Origin: Kitasatospora azatica KCTC 9699
GTDB taxonomy: Bacteria > Actinomycetota > Actinomycetes > Streptomycetales > Streptomycetaceae
Direction: 5' to 3'
Assembly: GCF_000744785.1 (NCBI RefSeq)
Contig: NZ_JQMO01000003.1
Coordinates: 3,658,001 to 3,722,000 of the forward strand
Length of the DNA stretch: 64,000 bases
The notes under the pieces are model-generated. The model was not told the origin of the DNA, made no database searches, and was given only the letters and a program-made list of their open reading frames with translations. Numbering within the stretch: position 1 is the first letter of the stretch; the number at the start of each line of letters is the position of its first letter. This document shows positions 33,793 to 42,721 of this stretch, piece after piece. The translations under genes were made by a program, and so were the position numbers.

Positions 33793-34479
33793 TCACGGCA
33801 GGTAGCGGAAGGTCCCCGACAGGGTCCCCAGCTGGTCGCCCGGGTGGAACGTGGTGTTGAGCGCCTGGTTGATCCCGGCCGCGCCCTCCGGCGTCAGGGT
33901 CAGCGGGACCTTGGCCGTCTTGATCGCCACCCGCGACAGGTCGAGGCCCCAGCCCGCGCCGCCGGTGAAGGCGCTGCCCAGGGTGTAGGAGACGAAGCGC
34001 TGCTCGGTCGGGCTCTTCGAGCCGTTGATCTCCGGATAGGTGGACAGGCCCTGGTTGGGGAAGAACCGCAGCCAGAACTCGTTGGCCGTCCAGCTCCCGC
34101 CGGTGGCCGGGTTGCTGAAGGTCCAGCCGCCCGGGTAGTAGACCCGCCCGAAGTCGATCAGGTCGATGTAGTCGTCCGAAGTCCAGCCGATGTCGCTGAT
34201 CAGCCCGGCTTCGCCCGGCATGGTGGTGACGGGGGCGATCGGGGTGACGGTGATCCCGGCATCGTCCAGCGCGGACTTGAAGCCCGGATCCCAGCTGACC
34301 TGGGCGCTGCCCCAGGGGGAGACGTACGGGCCGGGGGCGAGCCTCGGGGCCGGCGCGGAGTCGGCGGCGGGGGCGACGGGCGTCGGTGCGGCGGTGGCCA
34401 GGCTCGGCAGGCCGACGGCGAGCACGGCGGCGGCCAGCAGGCCGGCGGCGACGCGGCGGACGGTCAGGCGGGGGTGCAT
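33793..34479 (-). CDS. Secreted protein of unknown function
   Basis: A 228-residue exported protein. The signal peptide (HPRLTVRRVAAGLLAAAVLAVGLPSLATAA) ends near residue 30. The mature chain is rich in aromatic residues and Gly (GPYVSPWGSAQVSWDPGF, GRVYYPGGWTFSNPATGGSW, ANEFWLRFFPNQG) and has no cysteines. No enzymatic motif is recognised; a beta-rich fold seems likely. The gene is monocistronic, with its start 127 bp from the mutase stop. Confidence 0.7.
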   Translation of the reverse strand: MHPRLTVRRVAAGLLAAAVLAVGLPSLATAAPTPVAPAADSAPAPRLAPGPYVSPWGSAQVSWDPGFKSALDDAGITVTPIAPVTTMPGEAGLISDIGWTSDDYIDLIDFGRVYYPGGWTFSNPATGGSWTANEFWLRFFPNQGLSTYPEINGSKSPTEQRFVSYTLGSAFTGGAGWGLDLSRVAIKTAKVPLTLTPEGAAGINQALNTTFHPGDQLGTLSGTFRYLP

Positions 34480-34557
34480 CGTGAGTCCTCCTCAGGTGGT
34501 TCCCGGGAGGTACTCAACCGTACGTGGGCGAATCGTCGCTGCCGTTGGCGCTGATCT

Positions 34558-34589
34558 TCCCTCGTACGGGTGATCGCCCGTACGAGGGA
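34558..34589 (-). terminator. Terminator after the phosphosugar mutase gene
   Basis: TCCCTCGTACGGG (34558-34570) pairs perfectly with CCCGTACGAGGGA (34577-34589) across a six-base loop, 17 bp after the leftward stop of the mutase gene. Confidence 0.75.
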
Positions 34590-34606
34590 GGGTGCGTGAC
34601 TTCCGG

Positions 34607-36277
34607 TCAGATCCCGGCGGCGCCGGCCAGGTCCCGCTTCAGCGCGGTCAGCAGCTCGGCCGCCCGCTCCCGGGTGCCGGCCAGCTCGGCGGCGGTGCCG
34701 ACCGGCAGCACCACCTCCAGGTAGCACTTGATCTTGGGCTCGGTGCCGGAGGGGCGGACCACGATCCGCGCCGAGCGCACCGACTCGCCGGCCAGGTAGT
34801 AGCGCAGCCCGTCGGTCGGCGGCAGCTCGGCCGAGCCGGCGCTCAGGTCGTCGGCGCGGGCGACGGTCAGGCCGGCGAGCGAGACCGGCGGCTGCTCGCG
34901 CAGCCGGCGCATCGCGTCGGCGATCAGCGACAGGTCCTCGACCCGGGCCGAGAGCTGGTCGGTGGCGTGCAGGCCGTGGGTGAGCGCCAGATCGTCCAAC
35001 AGGTCGGACAGGGTGCGCCCGGACCGCTTCAGGGTGGCGGCCAGTTCGGCGATCAGCAGGGCGGCGGTGATGCCGTCCTTGTCCCGCACACCGTCCGGGT
35101 CGACGCTGTAGCCGAGGGCCTCCTCGTAGCCGTAGCGCAGGTCCTCGGTGCGCGAGATCCACTTGAAGCCGGTCAGCGTCTCGGCGTAGCCGAGGCCGGC
35201 CGCCTCGGCGATCCGGCCGAGCAGGGTGGACGAGACGATGGTGGTGGCGAAGGTGCCCTGGGCCCGCTTGGCCACCAGCGCTGCGCCGAGCAGTGCGCCG
35301 ACCTCGTCGCCGCGCAGCATCCGCCAGCCGGTGCCGGTGCCGGCGGTCGGCACGGCCACCGCGCAGCGGTCCGCGTCCGGGTCGTTGGCGATCACCAGGT
35401 CCGGGCCGACCGAGGCGGCGGCGGCGAAGGACAGGTCCATCGCCCCGGGCTCCTCCGGGTTGGGGAAGGCCACCGTCGGGAATTCCGGGTCCGGCTCGGC
35501 CTGGGCGGCGACCACCGTCGGGGCCGGGAAGCCGGCCTGCTTCCAGGCGGCCAGCAGGGTGTCCCGGCCGACCCCGTGCAGCGGCGTGTAGACCACCTCG
35601 AGGTCGCGCGGGCCGGCCGGGTCGAGCACGGTCAGGGCCCGGGCCAGGTAGGCGTCAAGCACCTCCTCGCCAAGCAGCTGCCAGCCTTCGGCCGCCAGCG
35701 GGACCTCGGCCAGGGTGGCGATCGCGTCGATCTCGGCGGCGATCTCGGCGTCGGCGGGCGGCACGATCTGCGAGCCGTCGCCCAGGTAGACCTTGTAGCC
35801 GTTGTCCCGCGGCGGGTTGTGACTGGCCGTCACCATCACGCCGGCGGCCGCGCCCAGGTGGCGGATCGCGAAGGCCAGCACCGGGGTGGGCAGGGAGCGC
35901 GGCAGCACGGCGGCGCGCAGACCGGCGCCGACCATCACGGCCGCGGTGTCCAGGGCGAACTCGTAGGACTTGTGCCGCGCGTCGTAGCCGACCACCACCA
36001 GATCGCCGGCATCGGCCTTGCGCAGGTAGGCCGCGAGCCCGGCGGCGGCCCGGATCACCACGGCGCGATTCATCCGCATCGGGCCCGCGCCCAGCTCGCC
36101 GCGCAGGCCGGCGGTGCCGAACTGCAGGCGGTCGGCGAACCGCTCGGCCAGCTGCGCCGCGACGGCCTCGTCGTCGGCCCGCTCCAGCAGGGCCGCCAGC
36201 TCCGCGCGGGTCTCGGGATCGGGGTCCTCGGCCAGCCACTGGCGGGCCCGGGCGAGGAGGGTGGTGGTCTCAGCCAT
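34607..36277 (-). CDS. PGM2-like phosphohexomutase/phosphopentomutase
   Basis: A 556-residue alpha-D-phosphohexomutase-superfamily enzyme. The phosphoserine loop is VMVTASHNPPRDNGYKVY, the metal loop IANDPDADRCAVA, the sugar-specificity loop GYEEALGY and the phosphate-binding loop VVRPSGTEPKIKCYLEV. The TASHNP...DNGYKVY and GYEEA patterns resemble the PGM2 branch, whose human member is chiefly a phosphopentomutase. It lies beside purine nucleoside phosphorylase and no deoB is seen, so ribose-1-P/deoxyribose-1-P to 5-P isomerisation is a good hypothesis; phosphomannomutase or phosphoglucomutase activity is the alternative. ATG 36277 has GGAG upstream. Confidence 0.88.
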   Translation of the reverse strand: MAETTTLLARARQWLAEDPDPETRAELAALLERADDEAVAAQLAERFADRLQFGTAGLRGELGAGPMRMNRAVVIRAAAGLAAYLRKADAGDLVVVGYDARHKSYEFALDTAAVMVGAGLRAAVLPRSLPTPVLAFAIRHLGAAAGVMVTASHNPPRDNGYKVYLGDGSQIVPPADAEIAAEIDAIATLAEVPLAAEGWQLLGEEVLDAYLARALTVLDPAGPRDLEVVYTPLHGVGRDTLLAAWKQAGFPAPTVVAAQAEPDPEFPTVAFPNPEEPGAMDLSFAAAASVGPDLVIANDPDADRCAVAVPTAGTGTGWRMLRGDEVGALLGAALVAKRAQGTFATTIVSSTLLGRIAEAAGLGYAETLTGFKWISRTEDLRYGYEEALGYSVDPDGVRDKDGITAALLIAELAATLKRSGRTLSDLLDDLALTHGLHATDQLSARVEDLSLIADAMRRLREQPPVSLAGLTVARADDLSAGSAELPPTDGLRYYLAGESVRSARIVVRPSGTEPKIKCYLEVVLPVGTAAELAGTRERAAELLTALKRDLAGAAGI

Positions 36278-36302
36278 CGCTAACTCCGGTAGGTCGGGTG
36301 AA

Positions 36303-36461
36303 GACCGACCGGCGATTGGGGGGGCGGCGTCGCGACGCCCGGACTCTCGCCTGGACGGCTTCTCCTCAGTCGCCAATGCTCCGCAGTGGCTCCCTCGTCG
36401 GCACCGCCCAGACTCGGCCCGGACCCCGCTCCTTCACCCAACCCCCAATCGCCGGTCGGTC
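36303..36461. repeat. 159-bp element bounded by 20-bp perfect inverted repeats
   Basis: Positions 36303-36322 and 36442-36461 are exact reverse complements. Outside and inside them, GGGTGAAG (36296-36303) and CTTCACCC (36432-36439) form a second complementary pair whose order crosses the first, a pseudoknot-like topology. A 14-bp palindrome GGCGTCGCGACGCC (36326-36339) lies within. It fills the non-coding gap between the nucleoside phosphorylase and mutase genes. No target-site duplication is seen. Confidence 0.6.
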
Positions 36462-36473
36462 CAAGGACAAGAA

Positions 36474-36511
36474 TCGGCCCGGGCGCCCCGGAAACCGGGA
36501 ACCCGGGCCGA
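36474..36511 (-). terminator. Terminator after purine nucleoside phosphorylase
   Basis: TCGGCCCGGG (36474-36483) pairs with CCCGGGCCGA (36502-36511), and CCCGG/CCGGG nests inside, just after the leftward stop of the phosphorylase gene (36519). Confidence 0.7.
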
Positions 36512-36518
36512 AGGGAGA

Positions 36519-37340
36519 TCAGATCCGCTCCAGGACCTTCGCCAGCAGGGCGCCCATCCGCTCGGCGGAGGCCTTGCCGGCCTCCAGCACCTCGGCGTGG
36601 TTGAGCGGCTCGCCGGTGATGCCGGCGGCCAGGTTGGTGACCAGCGAGATGCCGAGCACCTCGGCGCCGGCCTCGCGGGCGGCGATCGCCTCCAGCGTGG
36701 TGGACATGCCGACCAGCTCGCCGCCGATCACCCGGGCCATGTGGACCTCGGCCGGGGTCTCGTAGTGCGGGCCGCGGAACTGGACGTAGACGGCCTCGTC
36801 CAGGCTCGGGTCCACCTCGCGGCAGAGCTCGCGCAGCCGCTTGGAGTACAGGTCGGTGAGGTCGACGAAGTTGGCGCCGACGATCGGCGAGTCCGCGGTC
36901 AGGTTGATGTGGTCGCTGATCAGCACCGGCTGGCCGGGCACCCAGCCCTCGCGCAGACCACCGCAGCCGTTGGTGAGCACGATGATCCCGCAGCCGGCGG
37001 CGGCGGCGGTGCGCACGCCGTGCACCACGGTGGCCACGCCGTGGCCCTCGTAGTAGTGGTTGCGGCCGAGGAAGATCAGCGCGTACTTGTCGCCGATCTT
37101 GACGGACCGGATCTTGCCCGCGTGGCCGGCCACGGCGGGAGCGGGGAAGCCGGGAAGGTCGGTGACCGAGATTTCGGCCACCGTCGTGCCCAGGGCGTCG
37201 GCGGCCGGCACCCAGCCGGACCCCATCACCAGGGCGACGTCGTGGTGCTCGACACCGGTCAGCTCGCGCAGGCGGGCAGCGGCGGCCTGAGCGGCGGCGT
37301 AGGGGTCGGCGGACACGGCGGTCTGAGGAGAAGCGTTCAC
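36519..37340 (-). CDS. Purine nucleoside phosphorylase (trimeric class)
   Basis: A 273-residue PNP that cleaves inosine, guanosine and their deoxy forms with phosphate. Visible motifs are MGSGWVPAAD, the phosphate-binding GRNHYYEGHG, LTNGCGGLREGW, FRGPHYETPAEV (active-site Glu/Tyr) and the base-contacting NLAAGITGEPLNHAEV. GTG 37340 is preferred: a -10-like TATCCT lies seven bases upstream with no Shine-Dalgarno, implying a leaderless message, and the operator lies just before that. The frame to 37382 would translate the operator. It supplies pentose-1-phosphates to the downstream mutase. Confidence 0.94.
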   Translation of the reverse strand: MNASPQTAVSADPYAAAQAAAARLRELTGVEHHDVALVMGSGWVPAADALGTTVAEISVTDLPGFPAPAVAGHAGKIRSVKIGDKYALIFLGRNHYYEGHGVATVVHGVRTAAAAGCGIIVLTNGCGGLREGWVPGQPVLISDHINLTADSPIVGANFVDLTDLYSKRLRELCREVDPSLDEAVYVQFRGPHYETPAEVHMARVIGGELVGMSTTLEAIAAREAGAEVLGISLVTNLAAGITGEPLNHAEVLEAGKASAERMGALLAKVLERI

Positions 37341-37347
37341 ACAGCCG

Positions 37348-37377
37348 AGGATAGACAAGAAATTCCTACGCGCGTAG
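37348..37377 (-). promoter_or_regulatory. Purine nucleoside phosphorylase promoter with CTACGCGCGTAG operator
   Basis: The perfect palindrome CTACGCGCGTAG is at 37366-37377, in the position of the -35 box. The -10 (TATCCT, read leftward from 37353 to 37348) ends seven bases before the GTG start at 37340. Confidence 0.65.
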
Positions 37378-37478
37378 AACACCTGCCCCGGTCATGCCGG
37401 ATCGTTACCCGGTTGACCCAAAAACACCAGCTATGGCCGGTTTTCGGCGGCCCGGCTCGTAGGATCGTTCACTTGCCG

Positions 37479-37916
37479 TCAGCAGGGACGACGCCGCAGG
37501 TCCAGCACGTAGTCATGGGGCGCGCCGGCGCTCTCGGCGGCGTCCGCGATCAGGCCCAGGTAGCGGGCGGCGGGCAGGCCGCCCTCGTAGTCGTTGAGCA
37601 CGTACGTCCAGACCGGGATGTCCCCGTCCAGGGTGTGCGCGCGCAGCCGGATCTTGCGGTAGATGCCCAGCTGCAGGCCCTCCCAGCGGTCCAGCCCGTC
37701 CTCGTCCATCGGCGAGACGTCGTAGAGCGAGACGAAGACCTGCTCCTTCTCGTCCTCCACCACGGTGGCCAGCGATCCCTCCCAGCCCAGCTGCTCGCCG
37801 CCGAAGGTCAGCCGCCACCCGTCCAGCCAGCCGGTCCCGCGCAGTGGGGAGTGCGGGGCGCGCCGGCTCATCTGCCGGGCATCGAGATTGGTGGCATACG
37901 CGGCGTAGAGCGACAT
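37479..37916 (-). CDS. Gamma-glutamylcyclotransferase-like protein
   Basis: A 145-residue protein of the GGCT/AIG2 fold. The N-terminal signature SLYAAYATNLDARQM corresponds to the Y-x-x-Y-G/A-S/T-N-L substrate loop, and GWRLTFGGEQLGWEGSLATVVEDE and VSLYDVSPMDEDGLDRWEGLQLGIYRKI follow the family pattern, with Glu in DEDGLDRWEG near the catalytic position. It may cleave gamma-glutamyl peptides or amines. ATG 37916 was chosen over a long N-terminal extension. The gene stands alone, divergent from the LpdA-type gene. Confidence 0.8.
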   Translation of the reverse strand: MSLYAAYATNLDARQMSRRAPHSPLRGTGWLDGWRLTFGGEQLGWEGSLATVVEDEKEQVFVSLYDVSPMDEDGLDRWEGLQLGIYRKIRLRAHTLDGDIPVWTYVLNDYEGGLPAARYLGLIADAAESAGAPHDYVLDLRRRPC

Positions 37917-38084
37917 GGGCGTCAGCCTACGGGAGTTGGCAAACGGATCAAGGCCTCCCCGGCCGCGGGGGCGGCGGTGTGCCCGAGTGGTGCCCGCTGT
38001 GCCGTGCGTCACAGCCGCTGGTGGTACGCACGAATCAACAGCCCCGTGCTCGCGCCGGAGTCGGCGTGCGGGACAATGGTGCAC

Positions 38085-39536
38085 GTGACTCGGATCGTGA
38101 TCATCGGTGGCGGACCCGGCGGATACGAGGCGGCCCTGGTGGCCGCCCAGCTCGGCGCGGAGGTGACCGTCGTCGACCGCGACGGACTGGGCGGAGCGGC
38201 GGTGCTCACCGACTGCGTGCCGTCCAAGACGCTGATCGCCACCGCCGAGGTGATGACCGGCTTCGACGCTTCCTACCAGGAGCTCGGGATCACCCTGGCC
38301 TGCACGGCGACATCAGCCGACTCCGCGGCGGGTGACCGCGCGATCAGCGTGGACCTGGGCAAGGTCAACCGCCGGGTGAAGCGGCTGGCGATCGCCCAGT
38401 CGCACGACATCACCCAGTCCGTCACCCGGGCCGGCGTCACCGTGCTGCGCGGCAAGGGCAAGCTGGGCTCCGGCGGCCAGGCGGTGGACGGCTCGCGCGA
38501 GGTGCTGGTCGAGGCCCTCGACGGCACCGTCCAGTCGCTGCGCGCCGACGCCGTGCTGATCGCCACCGGCGTGCGGCCGCGCGAGCTGCCGGACGCCCAG
38601 CCGGACGGCGAGCGGATCCTCAACTGGAAGCAGGTCTACGACCTCGAGCAGTTGCCCGCCGAGCTGATCGTGGTCGGCTCCGGTGTCACCGGCGCCGAGT
38701 TCGCCGGTGCCTACCAGGCGCTCGGCTCCAAGGTCACCCTGGTCTCCAGCCGTGACCGGGTGCTGCCGGGCGAGGACCCGGACGCCGCCGAGGTGCTGGA
38801 GGACGTCTTCCGCCGCCGCGGCATGAACGTGATGAGCCGCTCCCGGGCGGAGAGCGTCAAGCGGGTCGGCGACCGGGTCGAGGCCACGCTCAGTGACGGC
38901 TCGGTGATCAGCGGCACGCACTGCCTGATGGCGGTCGGCTCGATCCCCAACACCGCGGAGATGGGCCTGGAGGAGGCCGGAGTCAAGCTCAACGACTGGG
39001 GTCAGATCAAGGTCGACCGGGTCTCCCGCACCTCGTCACCGGGCGTCTACGCGGCCGGCGACTGCACCGGCGTCTTCATGCTCGCCTCGGTGGCCGCGAT
39101 GCAGGGCCGGATCGCGATGTACCACGCACTGGGCGACGCGGTGCAGCCGCTCAACCTGAAGACCATCGCCTCCAACATCTTCACCGACCCGGAGATCGCC
39201 ACCGTCGGTTACACCGCGGCGGACGTGGACTGCGGAAAGATGGACGCGGTCGCGATCAAACTGCCGCTGCGCGGCAACCCGCGGGCCAAGATGCAGGGCA
39301 TCCGGGACGGCTTCGTGAAGCTCTTCTGCCGCCCCGGCACCGGCATCGTGGTCGGCGGTGTGGTGGTCGCGCCGCGCGCGAGCGAACTGATTCACTCGAT
39401 CTCGCTCGCGGTGGACAACAACTTGACGGTCGAGCAGGTGGCGGGCGCGTTCACGGTGTACCCGTCGCTGTCCGGTTCGACCGCCGAGGCCGCCCGCCAG
39501 CTGCACATTCGCAAGCGGGCCGAGAGCGAATCCTGA
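38085..39536 (+). CDS. NAD(P)H-quinone dehydrogenase of the LpdA/flavoprotein disulfide reductase family
   Basis: A 483-residue FAD protein with VIIGGGPGGYEAAL (FAD site), VVGSGVTGAEFAGAY (NAD(P)H site), GVYAAGDCTG and a dimerisation domain (IASNIFTDPEIATVGYT). The usual redox CxxxxC is reduced to a single Cys in GGAAVLTDCVPSK, as in mycobacterial LpdA (Rv3303c), a quinone reductase rather than a true lipoamide dehydrogenase. GTG 38085 is preferred because GACAAT (38072-38077) is placed as the -10 of a leaderless message; ATG 38076 would add three residues. Confidence 0.87.
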   Translation: MTRIVIIGGGPGGYEAALVAAQLGAEVTVVDRDGLGGAAVLTDCVPSKTLIATAEVMTGFDASYQELGITLACTATSADSAAGDRAISVDLGKVNRRVKRLAIAQSHDITQSVTRAGVTVLRGKGKLGSGGQAVDGSREVLVEALDGTVQSLRADAVLIATGVRPRELPDAQPDGERILNWKQVYDLEQLPAELIVVGSGVTGAEFAGAYQALGSKVTLVSSRDRVLPGEDPDAAEVLEDVFRRRGMNVMSRSRAESVKRVGDRVEATLSDGSVISGTHCLMAVGSIPNTAEMGLEEAGVKLNDWGQIKVDRVSRTSSPGVYAAGDCTGVFMLASVAAMQGRIAMYHALGDAVQPLNLKTIASNIFTDPEIATVGYTAADVDCGKMDAVAIKLPLRGNPRAKMQGIRDGFVKLFCRPGTGIVVGGVVVAPRASELIHSISLAVDNNLTVEQVAGAFTVYPSLSGSTAEAARQLHIRKRAESES

Positions 39537-39698
39537 CCGTTTCACCCGGTTGCGCGGGCATCTCGCCCGCGCGGCGGGGGTGCGCCGGAGGTGTAACGGC
39601 GCGCATTGTACGGCCGTGCGCCGCCGTTCGGGGCGGACTTCCTGTTACTAGCGGCAAACGCCTGAAAGCCGACCGTCATGGGGGTTACCGTCGGTTCT

Positions 39699-40670
39699 GT
39701 GTTTGCAGCAGAACGTCGCCAGTTGATCCTCGAAATGGTGCGGGCCAACGGAGCCGTGTCGCTCCGCGAGTTGGCCCGTGTCGTCCAGACCTCCGAAGTG
39801 ACCGTCCGCCGAGACGTCCGGGCGCTGGAGGCCGAAGGGCTGCTCGACCGCCGACACGGCGGCGCGGTGCTACCCGGAGGCTTCAGCCGTGAGCCCGGCT
39901 ACCCGCAGAAGACCCACCTCGCCGCCGCCGAGAAGAGCGCGATCGCCGACCTGGCGGCCACGCTCGTCGAGGAGGGGGACGCGGTGGTCATCGGGGCCGG
40001 CACCACCACCCAGGAACTGGCCCGCCGGCTCGCCCGGGTACCGGGCCTGACGGTGGTCACCAACTCCCTCCTGGTCGCCCAGGCCCTCGCGCACGCCAAC
40101 CGGGTGGAGGTGGTGATGACCGGCGGCACCCTGCGGGGTTCCAACTACGCCCTGGTCGGCAGCGGGGCCGAACAGTCGCTGAACGGGTTGCGGGTCACCA
40201 AGGCCTTCATCTCCGGCAGCGGACTGACCGCCGAGCGCGGCCTGTCCACCACCAACATGCTCTCCGCGAGCGTGGACCGAGCTCTGGTGCAGTCGGCCGC
40301 CGAGGTCATCGTCCTCGCCGACCACACCAAGCTCGGCGCGGACACCATGTTCCAGACGGTGCCGACCGACGCGATCACCCGCCTGGTGACCGACGAGCAC
40401 GCGGCCGGGCACGACCCGACCGCCCGCGAGCTGGACGCGCTGGCCGACTGCGGGGTGCAGATCGTGCTCGCCCCGCTGGGGCTGGCGGCCGAGCCACCAG
40501 GTCACCCAGGCCTGGACCGGCACCCGCAGCAGGCCCCTGGCGGCCCGCGCCGGGCGGTCCCCGGCCCCGGGCAGCCGGGTGGCGCCCCGCTGCCCGGCCA
40601 GCGCCGCCCTGGCACCCACGGCGGCCCCCCGCCCGGTCACCTGCCGACCCGGCTGGCGGGCGCCCGGTAA
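39699..40670 (+). CDS. DeoR-family transcriptional regulator
   Basis: A 323-residue regulator. The N-terminal DeoR helix-turn-helix is RRQLILEMVRANGAVSLRELARVVQTSEVTVRRDVRALEAEGLLDRRHGGAV. The sugar-phosphate-binding DeoRC domain follows (VVIGAGTTTQELARRL, TVVTNSLLVA, EVVMTGGTLRGSNYALVG, VLADHTKLG). The last 60 residues are Pro/Gly-rich and variable. GTG 39699 lies seven bases after a -10-like TACCGT, so the gene may be leaderless. A DeoR-type sensor of a pentose phosphate would suit the nearby nucleoside regulon, making it one candidate for the protein that reads CTACGCGCGTAG; this is untested. Confidence 0.87.
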   Translation: MFAAERRQLILEMVRANGAVSLRELARVVQTSEVTVRRDVRALEAEGLLDRRHGGAVLPGGFSREPGYPQKTHLAAAEKSAIADLAATLVEEGDAVVIGAGTTTQELARRLARVPGLTVVTNSLLVAQALAHANRVEVVMTGGTLRGSNYALVGSGAEQSLNGLRVTKAFISGSGLTAERGLSTTNMLSASVDRALVQSAAEVIVLADHTKLGADTMFQTVPTDAITRLVTDEHAAGHDPTARELDALADCGVQIVLAPLGLAAEPPGHPGLDRHPQQAPGGPRRAVPGPGQPGGAPLPGQRRPGTHGGPPPGHLPTRLAGAR

Positions 40671-40676
40671 GCAGAC

Positions 40677-40707
40677 GGCCCGCCGGTTGACGAGCAACCA
40701 GCGGGCC
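40677..40707. terminator. Bidirectional terminator between deoR-type and carboxylase genes
   Basis: A 13-bp stem (GGCCCGCCGGTTG with CAACCAGCGGGCC) has one mismatch and a five-base loop. It lies just past the DeoR-family stop and 36 bp from the convergent carboxylase stop. Confidence 0.75.
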
Positions 40708-40742
40708 ACGGGGTGAGCTGAGCGGACGTCAGTCCAGCAGGC

Positions 40743-42515
40743 TCAGTCCTTGATCTCGCAGAGCGCGGCGCCGCTGCTGACGCTCGCGCCGACCTCCGCC
40801 TTCAGGCCGACGATGGTGCCGGCCTTGTGGGCGTTGAGCGGCTGCTCCATCTTCATCGCCTCCAGGACGACGATCAGCTCGCCCTCTGCGACGACCTGAC
40901 CCTCCTCCACCGCGACCTTGACGATGGTGCCCTGCATCGGCGAGGCCAGGGTGTCACCGGAGACGGCCGCGCCGGCCTTCTTGGTGCCCACCCGGCGCTT
41001 GGCCTTGCCGGCGGTACCGGCGGCGGCCGGTGCCGTGCCCACGCCGAGCGAGGCGGGCAGCGACACCTCGATCCGCTTGCCGCCGACCTCGACCACCACG
41101 GTCTCCCGGCCGTCCGGCTCCTCGCCCTCCACCGCACCGCCGGCGAACGGCGGGATGGTGTTGTTGAACTCGGTCTCGATCCAGCGGGTGTAGACGCTGA
41201 ACGGCGCGTCGGAGCCGTGCGTCTCCGGCGCGAAGGCCGGGTCCGCGACGACCGCCTGGTGGAACGGGATGGCGGTGGCCATGCCCTCCACCTTGAACTC
41301 CGCCAGGGCGCGCTTGGCCCGCTCCAGGGCCTGCTTGCGGTCCCGGCCGGTGACGATCAGCTTGGCGAGCAGCGAGTCCCAGGCGGGGCCGATCACCGAG
41401 CCGGTCTCCACGCCGGCGTCGAGCCGCACGCCCGGGCCGGACGGCGGCGCGAAGAGCGTCACCGTGCCGGGGGCCGGCAGGAAGTTGCGGCCGGGGTCCT
41501 CGCCGTTGATCCGGAACTCGAAGGAGTGCGCCCGGACCGCGGGGTCGTCGTAGCCGAGCTCCTCGCCGTCGGCGATCCGGAACATCTCGCGGACCAGGTC
41601 GATGCCGGTGACCTCCTCGGTCACCGGGTGCTCGACCTGCAGCCGGGTGTTGACCTCCAGGAAGGAGATCAGGCCGTCCTGGGCGACCAGGAACTCGCAG
41701 GTCCCGGCGCCGACATAGCCGGCCTCGCGCAGGATCGCCTTGGACGCCCGGTAGAGCTCGGCGTTCTGCTCCTCGGTCAGGAACGGCGCGGGCGCCTCCT
41801 CGACCAGCTTCTGGTGCCGGCGCTGCAGCGAGCAGTCACGGGTGGAGACGACCACCACGTTGCCGTGCTGGTCGGCCAGGCACTGGGTCTCGACGTGCCG
41901 CGGGTTGTCCAGGTAGCGCTCGACGAAGCACTCGCCGCGACCGAAGGCGGCGACCGCCTCGCGGACCGCGGACTCGAACAGCTCCGGGATCTCCTCCAGG
42001 GTGCGGGCGACCTTCAGGCCGCGACCGCCACCGCCGAAGGCGGCCTTGATGGCCACCGGCAGGCCGTACTCGCTCGCGAAGGCGACCACCTCGTCCGGAC
42101 CCGCGACCGGGTCCGGGGTGCCGGCCACCAGAGGCGCGCCGGCCCGCTGGGCCACGTGCCGGGCGGTGACCTTGTCACCGAGGTCGCGGATGGCCTGCGG
42201 CGGCGGACCGATCCAGATCAGGCCCGCGTCGATCACGGCCTGGGCGAAGTCGGCGTTCTCCGACAGGAAGCCGTAGCCGGGGTGGACGGCGTCCGCACCG
42301 GAGTCCGCGGCGGCCTTGAGGACCTTGGCGATGTCCAGGTAGCTGGTCGCGGGGGTGTCGCCGCCGAGAGCGTAGGCCTCGTCGGCCGCGCGGACGTGCA
42401 GCGCGTCCCGGTCAGGCTCGGCATAGACGGCGACACTGGCGATACCAGCGTCCGAGCAGGCCCTGGCGACGCGGACGGCGATTTCTCCGCGGTTGGCGAT
42501 GAGCACCTTGCGCAC
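40743..42515 (-). CDS. Acyl-CoA carboxylase alpha subunit (biotin carboxylase plus biotin carrier)
   Basis: A 590-residue alpha chain of acetyl/propionyl-CoA carboxylase (AccA1/AccA2 type in S. coelicolor). Residues 1-450 are biotin carboxylase with MRKVLIANRGEIAVRV, the ATP-grasp loop KAAFGGGGRGLKV and the catalytic EVNTRLQVEHPVTE. A linker leads to the biotinyl domain, with the biotinylated Lys (about residue 555) in EAMKMEQP. It works with the beta and epsilon subunits encoded 2-4 kb away and with BirA, supplying malonyl-CoA or methylmalonyl-CoA for fatty acids and polyketides. The GTG start follows GGGAG. Confidence 0.95.
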   Translation of the reverse strand: MRKVLIANRGEIAVRVARACSDAGIASVAVYAEPDRDALHVRAADEAYALGGDTPATSYLDIAKVLKAAADSGADAVHPGYGFLSENADFAQAVIDAGLIWIGPPPQAIRDLGDKVTARHVAQRAGAPLVAGTPDPVAGPDEVVAFASEYGLPVAIKAAFGGGGRGLKVARTLEEIPELFESAVREAVAAFGRGECFVERYLDNPRHVETQCLADQHGNVVVVSTRDCSLQRRHQKLVEEAPAPFLTEEQNAELYRASKAILREAGYVGAGTCEFLVAQDGLISFLEVNTRLQVEHPVTEEVTGIDLVREMFRIADGEELGYDDPAVRAHSFEFRINGEDPGRNFLPAPGTVTLFAPPSGPGVRLDAGVETGSVIGPAWDSLLAKLIVTGRDRKQALERAKRALAEFKVEGMATAIPFHQAVVADPAFAPETHGSDAPFSVYTRWIETEFNNTIPPFAGGAVEGEEPDGRETVVVEVGGKRIEVSLPASLGVGTAPAAAGTAGKAKRRVGTKKAGAAVSGDTLASPMQGTIVKVAVEEGQVVAEGELIVVLEAMKMEQPLNAHKAGTIVGLKAEVGASVSSGAALCEIKD

Positions 42516-42721
42516 TGTGGCTCCCTTCTTGAACCTCGATGGAGTTTAGGGATGACGGGGTGGTACCGGCGAGTAGCCCCAGGTGGTGAGCTTGCCCACA
42601 CGGAGCGTGACGCAGATCGTGATCATGCGCGCACACAGCGGGAGGACCGCAGGTGGCAACCGTACGCCTGCCGCTCGACGTGCGGTCGGCAGTCGCTGGA
42701 GCCGCCGTGGCCTTCGCCACA

